Origin: a delta proteobacterium ML8_F1
Lineage (GTDB): Bacteria; Bacillota; Clostridia; Peptostreptococcales; Acidaminobacteraceae
Direction of reading: 5' to 3'
NCBI GenBank assembly: GCA_002029975.1
Contig: LQBE01000027.1
Span: 9,891 to 73,890 of the forward strand
DNA: 64,000 bases
A program made the position numbers and the translations under genes. Of the stretch, positions 41,590 through 51,095 are shown one piece after another; position 1 is the first letter of the stretch; each line of letters begins with the position of its first letter. A model generated the notes under the pieces. It did not search any database. It saw nothing but the letters and a program-made list of their open reading frames with translations, and was not told where the DNA came from.

Positions 41590-43671
41590 ATGAAAATAAC
41601 CGATGTCGTCCACCGCGTCGACACCCAGGAAAAAATCAAGGGCACTGCGCAGTACATCGAAGACATCCACTTTGAAGGACTGCACTATGCCAGAACCCTG
41701 AGGAGCACCATCGCCAGGGGGAGAATCCTGTCCGTCACCTATCCCGAGGGGTATCCCTCAATCACTGTTGTGGATGCCCGGGACAGCATCGCCAGAAATG
41801 AAGTCAGCATGATTACTGCAGACATGCCCATCTTCGCCAGGGATGAGGTCCATTATATCGGGGAGCCCATCGCCCTGGTCGTCGGCAGGGACAAGGACGA
41901 AATCATCGCCTTCATGAAGGAGATTGACGTCGTCTATGAACCCATGACCCCCCTGTTCACCTGTGACGACAACGAGGCGAATGTCTTTACCCGGCGCCAC
42001 TACAGCAAGGGGGACCTGGCCTCTTTAGAGGGCTGCGAGGTCTTTGAAGCCCATTACAAAACCCCCTACCAGGAGCAGCTCTACATGGAAAAACAGGGCA
42101 TTGTCGCCCTCGTCGCCGGCGAAACCGTGGAAATCTACGGGTCCATGCAATGTCCCTACTACGTGGTCAATGCCCTGAAGAACGCCCTGGGATATCCCGA
42201 GGAGAAAATCCGGGTGGTCCAGACCGTTACCGGAGGCGCCTTCGGTGGCAAGGAGGACTACCCCTCAATCATGGCCTGCCAGACCGCCCTCGCCGCCCTG
42301 AAAATCGGAGCACCGGTACAGCTGGTCTATGACCGCAGAGAAGACATCCAGTTCACCACCAAGCGCCATCCCGCATTCATCACCGTCACCTCCTACACCC
42401 GGGAGGGTCATGTGGAGGGGATGAAGATCGCTGTCAAGATCGATGCCGGCCCCTATCTCGGCCTCAGCGACGTGGTCCTGCAGCGGGCGATTCTCACCAT
42501 GACCGGCGCCTACCAGATTCCCCATCTTGAAGTGGCGGGCACCGTCTACAAAACCAACAATATCTTCAACGGCGCCTTCCGCGGCTTCGGCGGCCCCCAG
42601 AGCCTCTTCGCCCTGGAAACCCATATGAGCCGGCTGGCGAAACGCCTCGGCAAAGACCCTTTGACTTTCAGAGAGGAACACTTTGTCCATCAGGGGGAAC
42701 TCACCTCCACAGGCGGTCGCTTCCACGAAGCCATCCATCTGGAGGAGATGTCCCGGATGCTCAAGGAGATGTCCGGCTACCCCGAACTTGACACCGAAGG
42801 CCACGGCAGACTCGTGGGCCACGGGGTCGCCGTAGTTCCCCACGGCGGCGGTTTCACTGGAGACGGGGAGGCTGAGCACATCAAGGCCGTGGTCAAACTC
42901 AGAAAAGACACCGAGCAGTTCATCCACATCCTGGTCTCCAATGTCGAAATGGGCCAGGGAGCCCTCACCGCCCTTTCCAAGATCGTGGCCAGCGCTCTGG
43001 ATGTCCCCCTGGAAAGGATTGTCTACAACAACCCGGATACCCGGGTGGTTCCGGACTCGGGACCCACTGCCGCTTCCCGGACCACCATGGTGGTGGGAAG
43101 GCTCCTGTACAATGCCGCCCTCAAAATGAAGGAAGCCCTTCAGGAGCAGGAGGAAGTGGTGGTCACCGAACACTACCGCCAGCCGGACTACCTGGAGTGG
43201 GACCAAGAGCAGCTCAAGGGCAATGCCTACCTGTCCTACTCCTGGGCCGCTCTCCTGGCCCGGGTGGAGGTGGACCCCGTCACCTATGAAGTCACCTGCA
43301 CCGACCTGTACGGGGTCTATGACGTGGGCATGCCCATTGATGAAAAAATGCTCCTCGGCCAGGTCCACGGCGGTGTCGTCCAGGGACTCGGCTACGGCAT
43401 GATGGAATACATGGACTCCAAGGACGGCCTGATCCAGCACAACTCCTTCAGTTCCTACGCGGTTCCCACCACGATGGATATCCCCCAGATCCACACCCGA
43501 TGGCTGATCAATCCCTATATTGAAGGTCCCTTCGGAGCCAAGGCAGCCGGTGAACTCACCCTGGTGGGGGTAGCCCCCGCCATCGCCACCGCTGTTGCCG
43601 ACGCCCTGGACAGGGAAATCTCAGAAATTCCAGTACTTCCTGAAAATCTTTTAAAGGTGGTGACCTCATGA
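41590..43671 (+). CDS. Molybdenum hydroxylase large subunit (purine/xanthine dehydrogenase-like), first complex
   Basis: 693 residues from ATG at 41590 after AAGGAGGTC. It begins directly with the aldehyde-oxidase a/b hammerhead domain (DVVHRVDTQEKIKGTAQYIEDI). The molybdopterin-binding parts follow: VTGGAFGGKE near residue 212, GAFRGFGGPQ near 328, VEMGQGALTALSKIVA near 450 and GPFGAKAAGELT near 646, whose Glu is the catalytic base. Somewhat shorter than classical XdhA (~760). With the next two genes (ATGA overlaps) it forms a complete Mo/2Fe-2S/FAD enzyme hydroxylating a purine ring. First gene of a 17.5-kb operon. Related purine hydroxylases may carry a selenium-containing cofactor, which the sequence cannot show. 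Confidence 0.9.
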   Translation: MKITDVVHRVDTQEKIKGTAQYIEDIHFEGLHYARTLRSTIARGRILSVTYPEGYPSITVVDARDSIARNEVSMITADMPIFARDEVHYIGEPIALVVGRDKDEIIAFMKEIDVVYEPMTPLFTCDDNEANVFTRRHYSKGDLASLEGCEVFEAHYKTPYQEQLYMEKQGIVALVAGETVEIYGSMQCPYYVVNALKNALGYPEEKIRVVQTVTGGAFGGKEDYPSIMACQTALAALKIGAPVQLVYDRREDIQFTTKRHPAFITVTSYTREGHVEGMKIAVKIDAGPYLGLSDVVLQRAILTMTGAYQIPHLEVAGTVYKTNNIFNGAFRGFGGPQSLFALETHMSRLAKRLGKDPLTFREEHFVHQGELTSTGGRFHEAIHLEEMSRMLKEMSGYPELDTEGHGRLVGHGVAVVPHGGGFTGDGEAEHIKAVVKLRKDTEQFIHILVSNVEMGQGALTALSKIVASALDVPLERIVYNNPDTRVVPDSGPTAASRTTMVVGRLLYNAALKMKEALQEQEEVVVTEHYRQPDYLEWDQEQLKGNAYLSYSWAALLARVEVDPVTYEVTCTDLYGVYDVGMPIDEKMLLGQVHGGVVQGLGYGMMEYMDSKDGLIQHNSFSSYAVPTTMDIPQIHTRWLINPYIEGPFGAKAAGELTLVGVAPAIATAVADALDREISEIPVLPENLLKVVTS

Positions 43672-44138
43672 CTCAAGTGACCTTTACCCTCAATTCCGAA
43701 ACCGTATCCCTTGAAACCACTCTCTCAAGAAGACTCCTGGATGTCCTCAGGGAAGACCTCGGACTGACTGGCACAAAGGAGGGCTGCGGCGAAGGGGAAT
43801 GCGGCGCCTGCCAGGTCTATCTGGACGGGGCCCTGGTGAATTCCTGCATGGTTCCCATGGCCAACGTCATGGGCAGAGAAGTCGTCACCATTGAAGGCTT
43901 CAGCCAGACTGCCGACTACGCGAAAATTGAATCCGCCTATATGGAAGAGGGGGCGGTGCAGTGCGGCTACTGTATCCCGGGAATGGTCATGGCTACAGGC
44001 GCCCTCTTGAAGACCAACCCCCACCCGACCCTCAGTGAGATTAAAGACGGTCTTTCAGGCAATATTTGTCGCTGCACCGGCTACCAGACGATTTTCAAGG
44101 CTGTCCAGCGGGCGGCTACCGAGGAGGTGGACGAATGA
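43668..44138 (+). CDS. Molybdenum hydroxylase 2Fe-2S subunit, first complex
   Basis: 156 residues, ATG at 43668 overlapping the preceding stop by four bases. The N-terminal plant-ferredoxin-type cluster is GCGEGECGACQVYLDG with a fourth Cys in VNSCMVP. The C-terminal helical [2Fe-2S] domain has CGYCIPGMVMA and NICRCTGYQ. It carries electrons from the molybdenum site to FAD. Complete and of normal length. Confidence 0.95.
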   Translation: MTQVTFTLNSETVSLETTLSRRLLDVLREDLGLTGTKEGCGEGECGACQVYLDGALVNSCMVPMANVMGREVVTIEGFSQTADYAKIESAYMEEGAVQCGYCIPGMVMATGALLKTNPHPTLSEIKDGLSGNICRCTGYQTIFKAVQRAATEEVDE

Positions 44139-44962
44139 TACCGGCACATATACGTCCCGAATCCCTGGAGGAACTCCTGACGGCCCTGGATACGGCCTCC
44201 TACACCATTTTTGCCGGAGGCACTGACCTTTTGATCAGAAAACGACAGTGGCAGGGAGCCGAGAGACGCTTTGAAGAGCCCCTGGCTTTCATCAACCACC
44301 TGGAGGAACTCAAGGAGGTTGTCATCACCCAGGATCATTTCCTCATCGGCGCCCTGGCCACCCAGGAGGATATCGCCTCCAACGAGGCGCTTCCAGACTA
44401 CCTGAGAGAGCCCTATCGGCAAATGGCCACCCTGGCCATCCGCAACATCGCCACGGTGGGAGGCAATCTTATCAATGCGGCAAGCGTCGGGGATTCTCTG
44501 CCGGTTCTTCTGGCCCTTGACGCCCGGGTGATTCTGAAGTCGGTGGCAGGGGAGCGTTCCCTGACCCTGGATGAACTGATTGTCGACAAATATCGCACAG
44601 CGATCAAAAAGAATGAAGTTCTCACCCAGGTCATCATCCCCAGAAGACACTTCAGCGGCTACTACTACAAGAAAATCGGGCAGCGAAAGGCCTCCATCCT
44701 CTCAAAACTTTCCGTTATCCTGCTCTACCGCAAAAACAAGAACCTTGAAGACCTGCGCATCGCCGTCGGTGCCGTCAACAGCAGGCCCCTGCGATTGAAG
44801 GAGGCTGAAAGAACCCTCCTGGAAACCGGCTGTATCGACGCTTATCTCAAGGCCCTCTTAGAAAGCTTCCACTCAGAGGATGACAAGCGTTCCACCAGGG
44901 AATACCGGGAAACCGTGACCCTTGACATCATCAGAAAACAACTGGAACAACTATTCTCATAG
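44135..44962 (+). CDS. Molybdenum hydroxylase FAD-binding subunit, first complex
   Basis: 275 residues from ATG at 44135, overlapping the 2Fe-2S gene by four bases (a longer frame from 44066 is a shadow). The FAD-binding PCMH motifs are intact: [12 protein letters not shown] near residue 25, and [19 protein letters not shown] near 105, followed by the C-terminal CO-dehydrogenase flavoprotein-type domain ([15 protein letters not shown]). It passes electrons to NAD+ or ferredoxin. Third subunit of the first complex. Confidence 0.93.
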   Translation: MIPAHIRPESLEELLTALDTASYTIFAGGTDLLIRKRQWQGAERRFEEPLAFINHLEELKEVVITQDHFLIGALATQEDIASNEALPDYLREPYRQMATLAIRNIATVGGNLINAASVGDSLPVLLALDARVILKSVAGERSLTLDELIVDKYRTAIKKNEVLTQVIIPRRHFSGYYYKKIGQRKASILSKLSVILLYRKNKNLEDLRIAVGAVNSRPLRLKEAERTLLETGCIDAYLKALLESFHSEDDKRSTREYRETVTLDIIRKQLEQLFS

Positions 44963-44975
44963 GAGGTGCACCCAA

Positions 44976-46175
44976 GTGCATACACATGAAATAACCGCCC
45001 AGGCTGAAGCCGTGAAATCCGATCTTTTCCGTTTTTTAAGGGATATGATTGCCATTCCCTCCACCAGCATGAACGAAGCCGGGGTAGTGGAACGAATCAT
45101 CAAAGAAATGAAGGCCCTGGACTACGACGAAGTCAAGGTCGACCCCATGGGCAATGTCATGGGACGCATTGGCAGTGGCGAAACCGTCATCGTCTTTGAC
45201 GGCCATATCGACACCGTGGACGTGGGGGAAATCGGCAACTGGACCTTCGACCCCTTCGAGGGCAAGGAGGACGAGGACTATATCTACGGCCGGGGAGCCA
45301 GTGACCAGGAGGGGGGCTTTGCTTCAGCGGTTTACGCCGGGGCCCTGATCAAAAAACTGGGGCTGCCCGGGGACTTCACCCTGTGGGTGGTGGGCAGTGT
45401 CCAGGAGGAAGACTGCGACGGCCTGTGCTGGCAGTATATTCTGGATGAAAAAATACTCCAGCCGGATTTTGTGGTCTCTACGGAACCCACCAGTCTCAAC
45501 GTCTATCGGGGCCAGCGGGGCCGCATGGAAATCCGGGTCAATGTCAAGGGGGTCAGTTCCCACGGCAGCGCCCCTGAACGGGGAGACAACGCCATCTATA
45601 AAATGGCCCCCATTCTCCTGGATCTTGAAAAGCTCCATACCCGGCTCAAGGAAGATCCCTTCCTGGGCAAGGGTTCCCTCACCGTCTCGGAAATTTTCTA
45701 TTCCTCACCCTCGAGGTGTGCCGTGGCCGACGGCTGCAGCATTTCCATCGACCGGCGTCTCACCTTCGGCGAAACCGCTGAAAGCGCTCTGGAGGAGATC
45801 CGGAGTCTGGCAAGTGTCCGGGCCGCCGGAGCCACCGTCGAAATGTACCGCTACAAGGGTCCCTCCTACACCGGTCTTATCAAGGAGGTTGACGCCTACT
45901 TCCCGGCCTGGGCTATTCCAGAGGACCACGAGGTGACCGAAACCCTGGTCAAAGCCTTTGCCAGGACCTTTGAAAAGGATCCCCTGGTGGACAAATGGAC
46001 CTTTTCAACCAACGGTGTCGCCACCATGGGCCTGCACCATATCCCCACCATCGGCTTCGGTCCGGGGCGGGAGGAGGAGGCTCACGCCCCCAACGAAAAA
46101 ATATTGAAACAGGAACTGGTGGATGCCGTCAAGGTTCTGGCTCTGGTCCCCAGTATCTACAAAGGAGCGATTTAA
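44976..46175 (+). CDS. ygeY: M20-family hydrolase YgeY
   Basis: 399 residues from GTG at 44976 after AGGAGGTGCACCCAA (an upstream frame to 44922 overlaps the previous gene). Metal-site motifs: [10 protein letters not shown] near residue 70, [10 protein letters not shown] near 105, [12 protein letters not shown] near 140 and the dimer-domain [12 protein letters not shown] near 195. It has the YgeY-type deacylase/dipeptidase length and sequence feel. In the anaerobic purine clusters ygeY stands beside ygeW, ssnA and hyuA and is thought to hydrolyse an open-ring ureido or formyl intermediate; the exact reaction here is not established. Confidence 0.88.
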   Translation: MHTHEITAQAEAVKSDLFRFLRDMIAIPSTSMNEAGVVERIIKEMKALDYDEVKVDPMGNVMGRIGSGETVIVFDGHIDTVDVGEIGNWTFDPFEGKEDEDYIYGRGASDQEGGFASAVYAGALIKKLGLPGDFTLWVVGSVQEEDCDGLCWQYILDEKILQPDFVVSTEPTSLNVYRGQRGRMEIRVNVKGVSSHGSAPERGDNAIYKMAPILLDLEKLHTRLKEDPFLGKGSLTVSEIFYSSPSRCAVADGCSISIDRRLTFGETAESALEEIRSLASVRAAGATVEMYRYKGPSYTGLIKEVDAYFPAWAIPEDHEVTETLVKAFARTFEKDPLVDKWTFSTNGVATMGLHHIPTIGFGPGREEEAHAPNEKILKQELVDAVKVLALVPSIYKGAI

Positions 46176-46176
46176 T

Positions 46177-47142
46177 ATGCACGGAACACTCAAGGGCAGA
46201 CATTTCATCACCCTCAGAGACTGGTCAAAGGAAGAAATCAACCTGCTCCTGGACGTCTCGAAGGACCTCAAGAGAAAGCATTACATGGACATCACCACCA
46301 ACTACCTCCCCAACAAGACCATTTTCCTCATGTTCTTCGAGGAATCCACCAGAACCCGGAATTCCATGGAAGCGGGCATTGCCCAGTTGGGGGGCCATGC
46401 CAACTTTCTGGACACCTCCACCATGCAGGTCAACCACGGAGAAGTCGCCAAGGACACCGGTGTCATTCTCTCCAGTTTCGGCCACGGCATCGCCTGCCGC
46501 AACTGCTTCTGGGGAACCGGCAACCAGTACATCACAGAACTGGCCCGGCATTCCTCCCGTCCGGTGATGAATCTGCAGTGCGACCTTTACCACCCCATGC
46601 AGGGTGTCGCCGATCTGCTCACCATCCAGGAACGCTTCCCCCAGGGCACCCAGAATCTCAAGGTCTCCATCATCTGGGCCTTCGCCACAAGCCATAAAAA
46701 ACCCATCAGCGTTCCCCTGACCCAGGCGCTTCTCTTTCCCCGGTACGGCATGGATGTCACCCTGGCCCATCCCGAAGGTTTTGAGCTGCCGGACTGGGTG
46801 ATTGAAGAAGCCCGGGAGAACGCCCTCAAAAACGGAGGCTCCTTCAGGGTCATCCACGACATGGAGGAGGCCTTCAGAGACGCCCATGTGGTGATTCCCA
46901 AGAACTGGGGCTCCTGGAGCGGCAAAAATCCCCAGGTCAATCTCGAGGACTACCGGGACTGGAAATGCACTGAAGAAAAAATGGCCCTTGCCGATGAAAA
47001 TGTCATCTACATGCACGCCCTGCCGGCAGACCGGGGCAACGAGGTGGAGGATGCCGTCATTGACGGTCCCCACTCCGTGGTGTACCAGGAGGCTGAAAAC
47101 CGGATCCATACCGCCAAGGCCGTCATGGCTCTGACCCTGTAA
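46177..47142 (+). CDS. ygeW: YgeW-type carbamoyltransferase
   Basis: 321 residues from ATG at 46177, with AAAGGAGCG upstream and one base after the ygeY stop. The carbamoyl-phosphate site FEESTRTRNSMEAG lies near residue 50. The late HALPADRG corresponds to the HCLP loop of ornithine carbamoyltransferases, and HPMQGVADLLTIQE is the usual substrate-side motif. The order and spacing match YgeW, although E. coli YgeW is longer (about 396 residues). In purine catabolism it would run in the degradative direction, giving carbamoyl phosphate (and thus ATP through a carbamate kinase, not in this window) from a ureido acid. Confidence 0.85.
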   Translation: MHGTLKGRHFITLRDWSKEEINLLLDVSKDLKRKHYMDITTNYLPNKTIFLMFFEESTRTRNSMEAGIAQLGGHANFLDTSTMQVNHGEVAKDTGVILSSFGHGIACRNCFWGTGNQYITELARHSSRPVMNLQCDLYHPMQGVADLLTIQERFPQGTQNLKVSIIWAFATSHKKPISVPLTQALLFPRYGMDVTLAHPEGFELPDWVIEEARENALKNGGSFRVIHDMEEAFRDAHVVIPKNWGSWSGKNPQVNLEDYRDWKCTEEKMALADENVIYMHALPADRGNEVEDAVIDGPHSVVYQEAENRIHTAKAVMALTL

Positions 47143-47155
47143 GGAGGAAACCCCA

Positions 47156-48556
47156 TTGAAAAGAGTGCCTGTAATCGGACCCACCTATGAAGAAATGCTC
47201 CATCCCTGGAAAATCGATGCTGAAATCAGAAAAAAAGCTTATGAGATGCGCACCGTGGACCATCTGCATCCCCTGAATCTCTACAATATCACCTGGCGGG
47301 GCATCGACGACCAGGTCAAGTACTTCGTGCTGACAAAGGAATTCACCGGGGTTGACGCCAATATCGTCGTCCTTTACGCCAAGGACATGCCCTCGGGCTC
47401 CCACAAGGTAGGACCCACCTACTCCGTCCTGACGGAAATGACAGTGACCCATCAGGTGGACCCCCTGGTTCACCGCCTGGTCTGGCCCTCCACCGGCAAT
47501 TACGGCGTGGGAGGCGCCTGGGTGAGCAACCGGATGAACTACAACTCCCTGGTCATCCTCCCCGAGGAGATGAGCACCGAGCGGTTCAACCTCATCGAGG
47601 AGTACGGCTCAAAGGTCATCGCCACCCCGGGATGCGAATCCAATGTCAAGGAAATCTATGACAAGACCCATGAACTGAGGGCCGAGGACCCGGAGCACAT
47701 CCGGATTCTCAACCAGTTCGACGCCATGGCCAACTACCGCTTCCACGAGTATGTCACCGGAAACACCATGGTGGAAACCGTCCGGGAAAATGCCATCGGC
47801 AACGGTGAAATCGCCGCCGTAGCCCTGACCGTGGGCAGCGCCGGCACCATCGCCGCGGGAGACCGGGTGAAAAAAGTATTCCCCCATGCCAAAGTCGTTG
47901 CCGGAGAACCCATCCAGTGCCCCACCCTTTCCCTCAACGGATACGGCGGCCACGACATCCAGGGAATCGGTGACAAGCATGTGACCTGGATTCACAACAC
48001 CTACAATACCGACGGGGTCGTTCAGATTGACGACATGGACTGCAAGCGGATGCTCAAGGTCATCACCACCGAGGAGGGCCAGGCCTATCTCAAAACCATC
48101 ATGGACCCCGAAACCGTGGATTTCATCAAGGACAAACTCGGGATTTCCGGCGTTGCCAACATCATCGCCGGCATCAAAACCGCCAAATACTACAATCTGA
48201 AGGAAGGCGAGAATGTCCTGGTAGTGGCCACGGACGCCATCGACCGCTATCACTCCGTCATGGCCCAGCAAAAAACCCTGGACTTTGAAACCGCCAGGGC
48301 CTACCACGAGCGGATATTCCTCTTTCAGGAGCCCTCCTACTTCTTTGAAGGAGACCAGCTCAACCGCGCCCGCTGGCACAATCTCAAGTACTACACCTGG
48401 GTAGAGCAGCAGGGCAAAACCGTTGAGGAGCTCAATGCGCAAAAGGACCAGAGCTACTGGCTCGAAGAAGCTGAAAAAGTGTCCGAAATTGACCGGCTGA
48501 TTGAAGCCTACCGTCAAAAACATGCGGCAGAGCTCAAAGAAATGATGGGATTATAA
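47156..48556 (+). CDS. PLP-dependent enzyme of the fold-type II (cysteine synthase/threonine synthase) group
   Basis: 466 residues from TTG at 47156 after AAGGAGGAAACCCCA. The PLP lysine is in PSGSHKVGPTYS near residue 83. Other fold-II marks are WPSTGNYGVGGAWVSNRMN (N-G loop) and ALTVGSAGTIAAGDRV (phosphate-binding Gly loop). It occupies the place held in E. coli by ygeX (diaminopropionate ammonia-lyase), but the length (YgeX ~400) and motifs differ, and it looks like a separate subfamily. It could eliminate ammonia from 2,3-diaminopropionate or another small amino acid formed after ring opening; this is inferred from position only. Confidence 0.75.
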   Translation: MKRVPVIGPTYEEMLHPWKIDAEIRKKAYEMRTVDHLHPLNLYNITWRGIDDQVKYFVLTKEFTGVDANIVVLYAKDMPSGSHKVGPTYSVLTEMTVTHQVDPLVHRLVWPSTGNYGVGGAWVSNRMNYNSLVILPEEMSTERFNLIEEYGSKVIATPGCESNVKEIYDKTHELRAEDPEHIRILNQFDAMANYRFHEYVTGNTMVETVRENAIGNGEIAAVALTVGSAGTIAAGDRVKKVFPHAKVVAGEPIQCPTLSLNGYGGHDIQGIGDKHVTWIHNTYNTDGVVQIDDMDCKRMLKVITTEEGQAYLKTIMDPETVDFIKDKLGISGVANIIAGIKTAKYYNLKEGENVLVVATDAIDRYHSVMAQQKTLDFETARAYHERIFLFQEPSYFFEGDQLNRARWHNLKYYTWVEQQGKTVEELNAQKDQSYWLEEAEKVSEIDRLIEAYRQKHAAELKEMMGL

Positions 48557-49848
48557 TGTTTGAACGGGGATTTGTCGGAGGCGACCTCTATCTTGAGGGC
48601 GCCTTCAAGACCATGAATCTGTACACCGACCAGGGGAAAATCGCCGCCATCAGCGGCGAAAGACTCCCCTGTCGGGAAACTGTCGATTGCAGGGGCCTCA
48701 AGGTCCTCCCCGGATTTATCGATCCTCATGTCCATTTTGCCCTGAACCTGGGGGAATTCACCTCGGCGGATGATTTTGAATCCGGCTCAATCAGCGGCGC
48801 CTTCGGCGGCGTGACCACCTTCATCGATTTCCTTGATCCCGTCTTAGAGGCGGAGGCCTTCCATGAGAAACTGGCCCAGAGAAAACTCTTCGCCCAAGCC
48901 TCAAGAGTCGATTACAGCTTCCACACCACCCTGGGACATTTTTCCGGCGATGTCCAGCCACTGATAAACGCCTCCCTGGCAGCGGGACTGACCAGTGTCA
49001 AAGTCTTTACTACCTATTCCGAATCCCGGCGAGACTGTCCGAAACCCGTCATCGAAGCCCTCCTGAGAAGTCCCCTGACCGTCCTCTCCCACACAGAAAA
49101 GGATGACCTGGTGGACCCCGACTGGCTGGAAACCGCCACCTATGAAGCCTCAAGACCGGTGAAAAGCGAAACCCTGGAGGCCCTCGCCCTGGCGGACCTG
49201 GTTGAAAAAACCGGGGGCAGCCTGTACATGGTCCACACCTCGGCGGGATCCACCGTGAAGGCCCTTGAGGAACATTACGGCCATCTGCTGGGGCGACAGT
49301 TCTTTTTGGAAACCTGCCCCCAGTACCTTCATCTGAACCGTGACTGTTTCAAAGGAAAAGAGGGCCCCCTCTATCTCCTGGCCCCTCCCCTCAGAAGTCC
49401 CGGGGAACAGGCCCTGCTCAAGGACCGTTTCAGCAGCATCTACAGTATCGGGACGGACCACTGTCCCTTCATGCGGGCCGAAAAGCTCCGTTACCCCGAG
49501 GCCTCCAAGGTCCCCAAGGGCATCGGGGGCATCGAATATTCCTTTTTACTGCTCTATGAGCTTTTTGGCGATGAAGTGATCGACCGCTTCACCTCCCACC
49601 CGGCAACCCTCTTCCACCTCAAGCACAAGGGGGCCCTGAGGGTGGGCATGGACGCCGACCTCAACCTTTTGGATCCCCAGGGGACAACCCTTGCCGGCCG
49701 GGGACATTCCAAAAGCGACTACTCCCCCTACGAGGGCAAAAATCTCAAGGGCCGCATCCGGGCCACCTACCTCCGGGGAGAGCCCCTTGTCATCGGGGAC
49801 CGGCTTTATCCCTCACAGGGAAACTTCTTGAGGAGGCGATTGGATTGA
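48556..49848 (+). CDS. hyuA: Dihydropyrimidinase/hydantoinase-like cyclic amidohydrolase (HyuA-type)
   Basis: 430 residues from ATG at 48556, overlapping the previous stop by one base (TAATG). Amidohydrolase motifs: FIDPHVHFALNLG near residue 57, the carbamylated-lysine segment SVKVFTTYSE near 150, VLSHTEKDD (His), MVHTSAGST (His) and a late IGTDHCPF (Asp). It opens cyclic amide rings such as hydantoins, dihydropyrimidines or, in this setting, an imidazolone/allantoin-like purine product. Named by its place in the ygeW-ygeY-ssnA set, where E. coli has hyuA; real substrate not known. Confidence 0.82.
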   Translation: MFERGFVGGDLYLEGAFKTMNLYTDQGKIAAISGERLPCRETVDCRGLKVLPGFIDPHVHFALNLGEFTSADDFESGSISGAFGGVTTFIDFLDPVLEAEAFHEKLAQRKLFAQASRVDYSFHTTLGHFSGDVQPLINASLAAGLTSVKVFTTYSESRRDCPKPVIEALLRSPLTVLSHTEKDDLVDPDWLETATYEASRPVKSETLEALALADLVEKTGGSLYMVHTSAGSTVKALEEHYGHLLGRQFFLETCPQYLHLNRDCFKGKEGPLYLLAPPLRSPGEQALLKDRFSSIYSIGTDHCPFMRAEKLRYPEASKVPKGIGGIEYSFLLLYELFGDEVIDRFTSHPATLFHLKHKGALRVGMDADLNLLDPQGTTLAGRGHSKSDYSPYEGKNLKGRIRATYLRGEPLVIGDRLYPSQGNFLRRRLD

Positions 49849-51095
49849 AGGCCCTCGTCAATGTGAGCATCTATGACTATGCACACTACATCCCAAGGGG
49901 CTACGTCATCTTTGATGAAAAAATCATCGAGGCGGGCCCCATGGCGGATTTCAGGGAGGACTCCCTGCCCCTGGTCGACGGCGGAGGCAGGCTGCTGATT
50001 CCCGGACTCATCAACTTCCACACCCATATCTATTCCATGTTCATCCGAGGCTTTAATCTGGGGGCCTCCCCAAAGACCTTCCAGGACATCCTGGATAAGC
50101 TGTGGTGGAAGCTCGATTCCCACCTCACCCTGGAGGACCTCGAGGCCAGCGCCTATCACTACGGCATCGAATCCCTCAAATCCGGAGTGACTGCCCTGAT
50201 CGACCACAATGCCTCAGGAGCGGTCACCGGGAGTCTCAAAGCCATCGAAAAGGGTCTTGAACCCCTGAAAATCCGCTCCCTGCTCTGCTTCGAGACCAGT
50301 GACCGGTTTGATGTCAGCCAGGCCATAGGAGAAAATGACCGGCCCCACTTCGGTCTCCATGCCTCCATGTCCCTGAGTGAGGAGACCCTGGACAGGGTAT
50401 CCAGAGTCTTAAGAGGAAGACCTGTCCACGTCCATGTGGCGGAGAGCCGTGAAGATGTTCAGGACGCCCGGCTCAAGTACGGCAAACCCCCCGTAAAGCG
50501 GTTCCATGACAAGGGCCTGTTGAATCCCGACGCCCTGCTTGTCCACTGTGTCCACATCGGGGAGGAGGAGGCGGCACTCATCAAGGCGGCAGGGGCCTGG
50601 GTGGCCCTGAATCCCGCCTCCAACATGAACAACGCCGTGGGCACCTTTGACTATGGGCGTTTCAGACGCCACGGCATTCCCCTCCTGGCCGGCACTGACG
50701 GCCTCGGAGCGGATGTTGCCGGCTCCTGGCGGAACATCTTCTATGTGGGCAAGCAATCCCTCAAGGATCCCAGCGGCATTGCGCTCCAGGAAATCCAGGA
50801 TTATATCCTGGCATCCTACAGGTATTTCAACCGGCTCAAGGGCACCCGTCTGGGAAAAATCGCCCCAGGCTATGACGCTGATTTTCTCCTGATCGATTAT
50901 CTGCCTCCCACCCCCATGACTCCGGAAAATGCCTTCGGACATCTTTTCTACGGGGTCTTTGAATCCTTGAAACCTGCCTCGGTCTATCTCTTCGGCGAAG
51001 CCCTGATAGAAGACTACCAGTTCAAGGGCGAAAGCAGGAACTACACGGATACTGTCGAACTATTGTGGCAAAGATTGGAGGAAGCCCGTGAATAA
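49845..51095 (+). CDS. ssnA: SsnA-type amidohydrolase
   Basis: 416 residues from TTG at 49845 (AGGAGGCGATTGGA before it), overlapping the previous stop. Metal sites NFHTHIYSMFIRG near residue 55, LHASMSLSEETLD (His), VHVAESREDV and LAGTDGLGADVAG near 280 place it in the chlorohydrolase/guanine-deaminase branch. The NLGASPKTFQDILDKLWWKLD stretch is SsnA-like. SsnA is a conserved member of anaerobic purine/uric acid clusters and is thought to deaminate or open a purine-derived ring. Confidence 0.88.
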   Translation: MKALVNVSIYDYAHYIPRGYVIFDEKIIEAGPMADFREDSLPLVDGGGRLLIPGLINFHTHIYSMFIRGFNLGASPKTFQDILDKLWWKLDSHLTLEDLEASAYHYGIESLKSGVTALIDHNASGAVTGSLKAIEKGLEPLKIRSLLCFETSDRFDVSQAIGENDRPHFGLHASMSLSEETLDRVSRVLRGRPVHVHVAESREDVQDARLKYGKPPVKRFHDKGLLNPDALLVHCVHIGEEEAALIKAAGAWVALNPASNMNNAVGTFDYGRFRRHGIPLLAGTDGLGADVAGSWRNIFYVGKQSLKDPSGIALQEIQDYILASYRYFNRLKGTRLGKIAPGYDADFLLIDYLPPTPMTPENAFGHLFYGVFESLKPASVYLFGEALIEDYQFKGESRNYTDTVELLWQRLEEARE

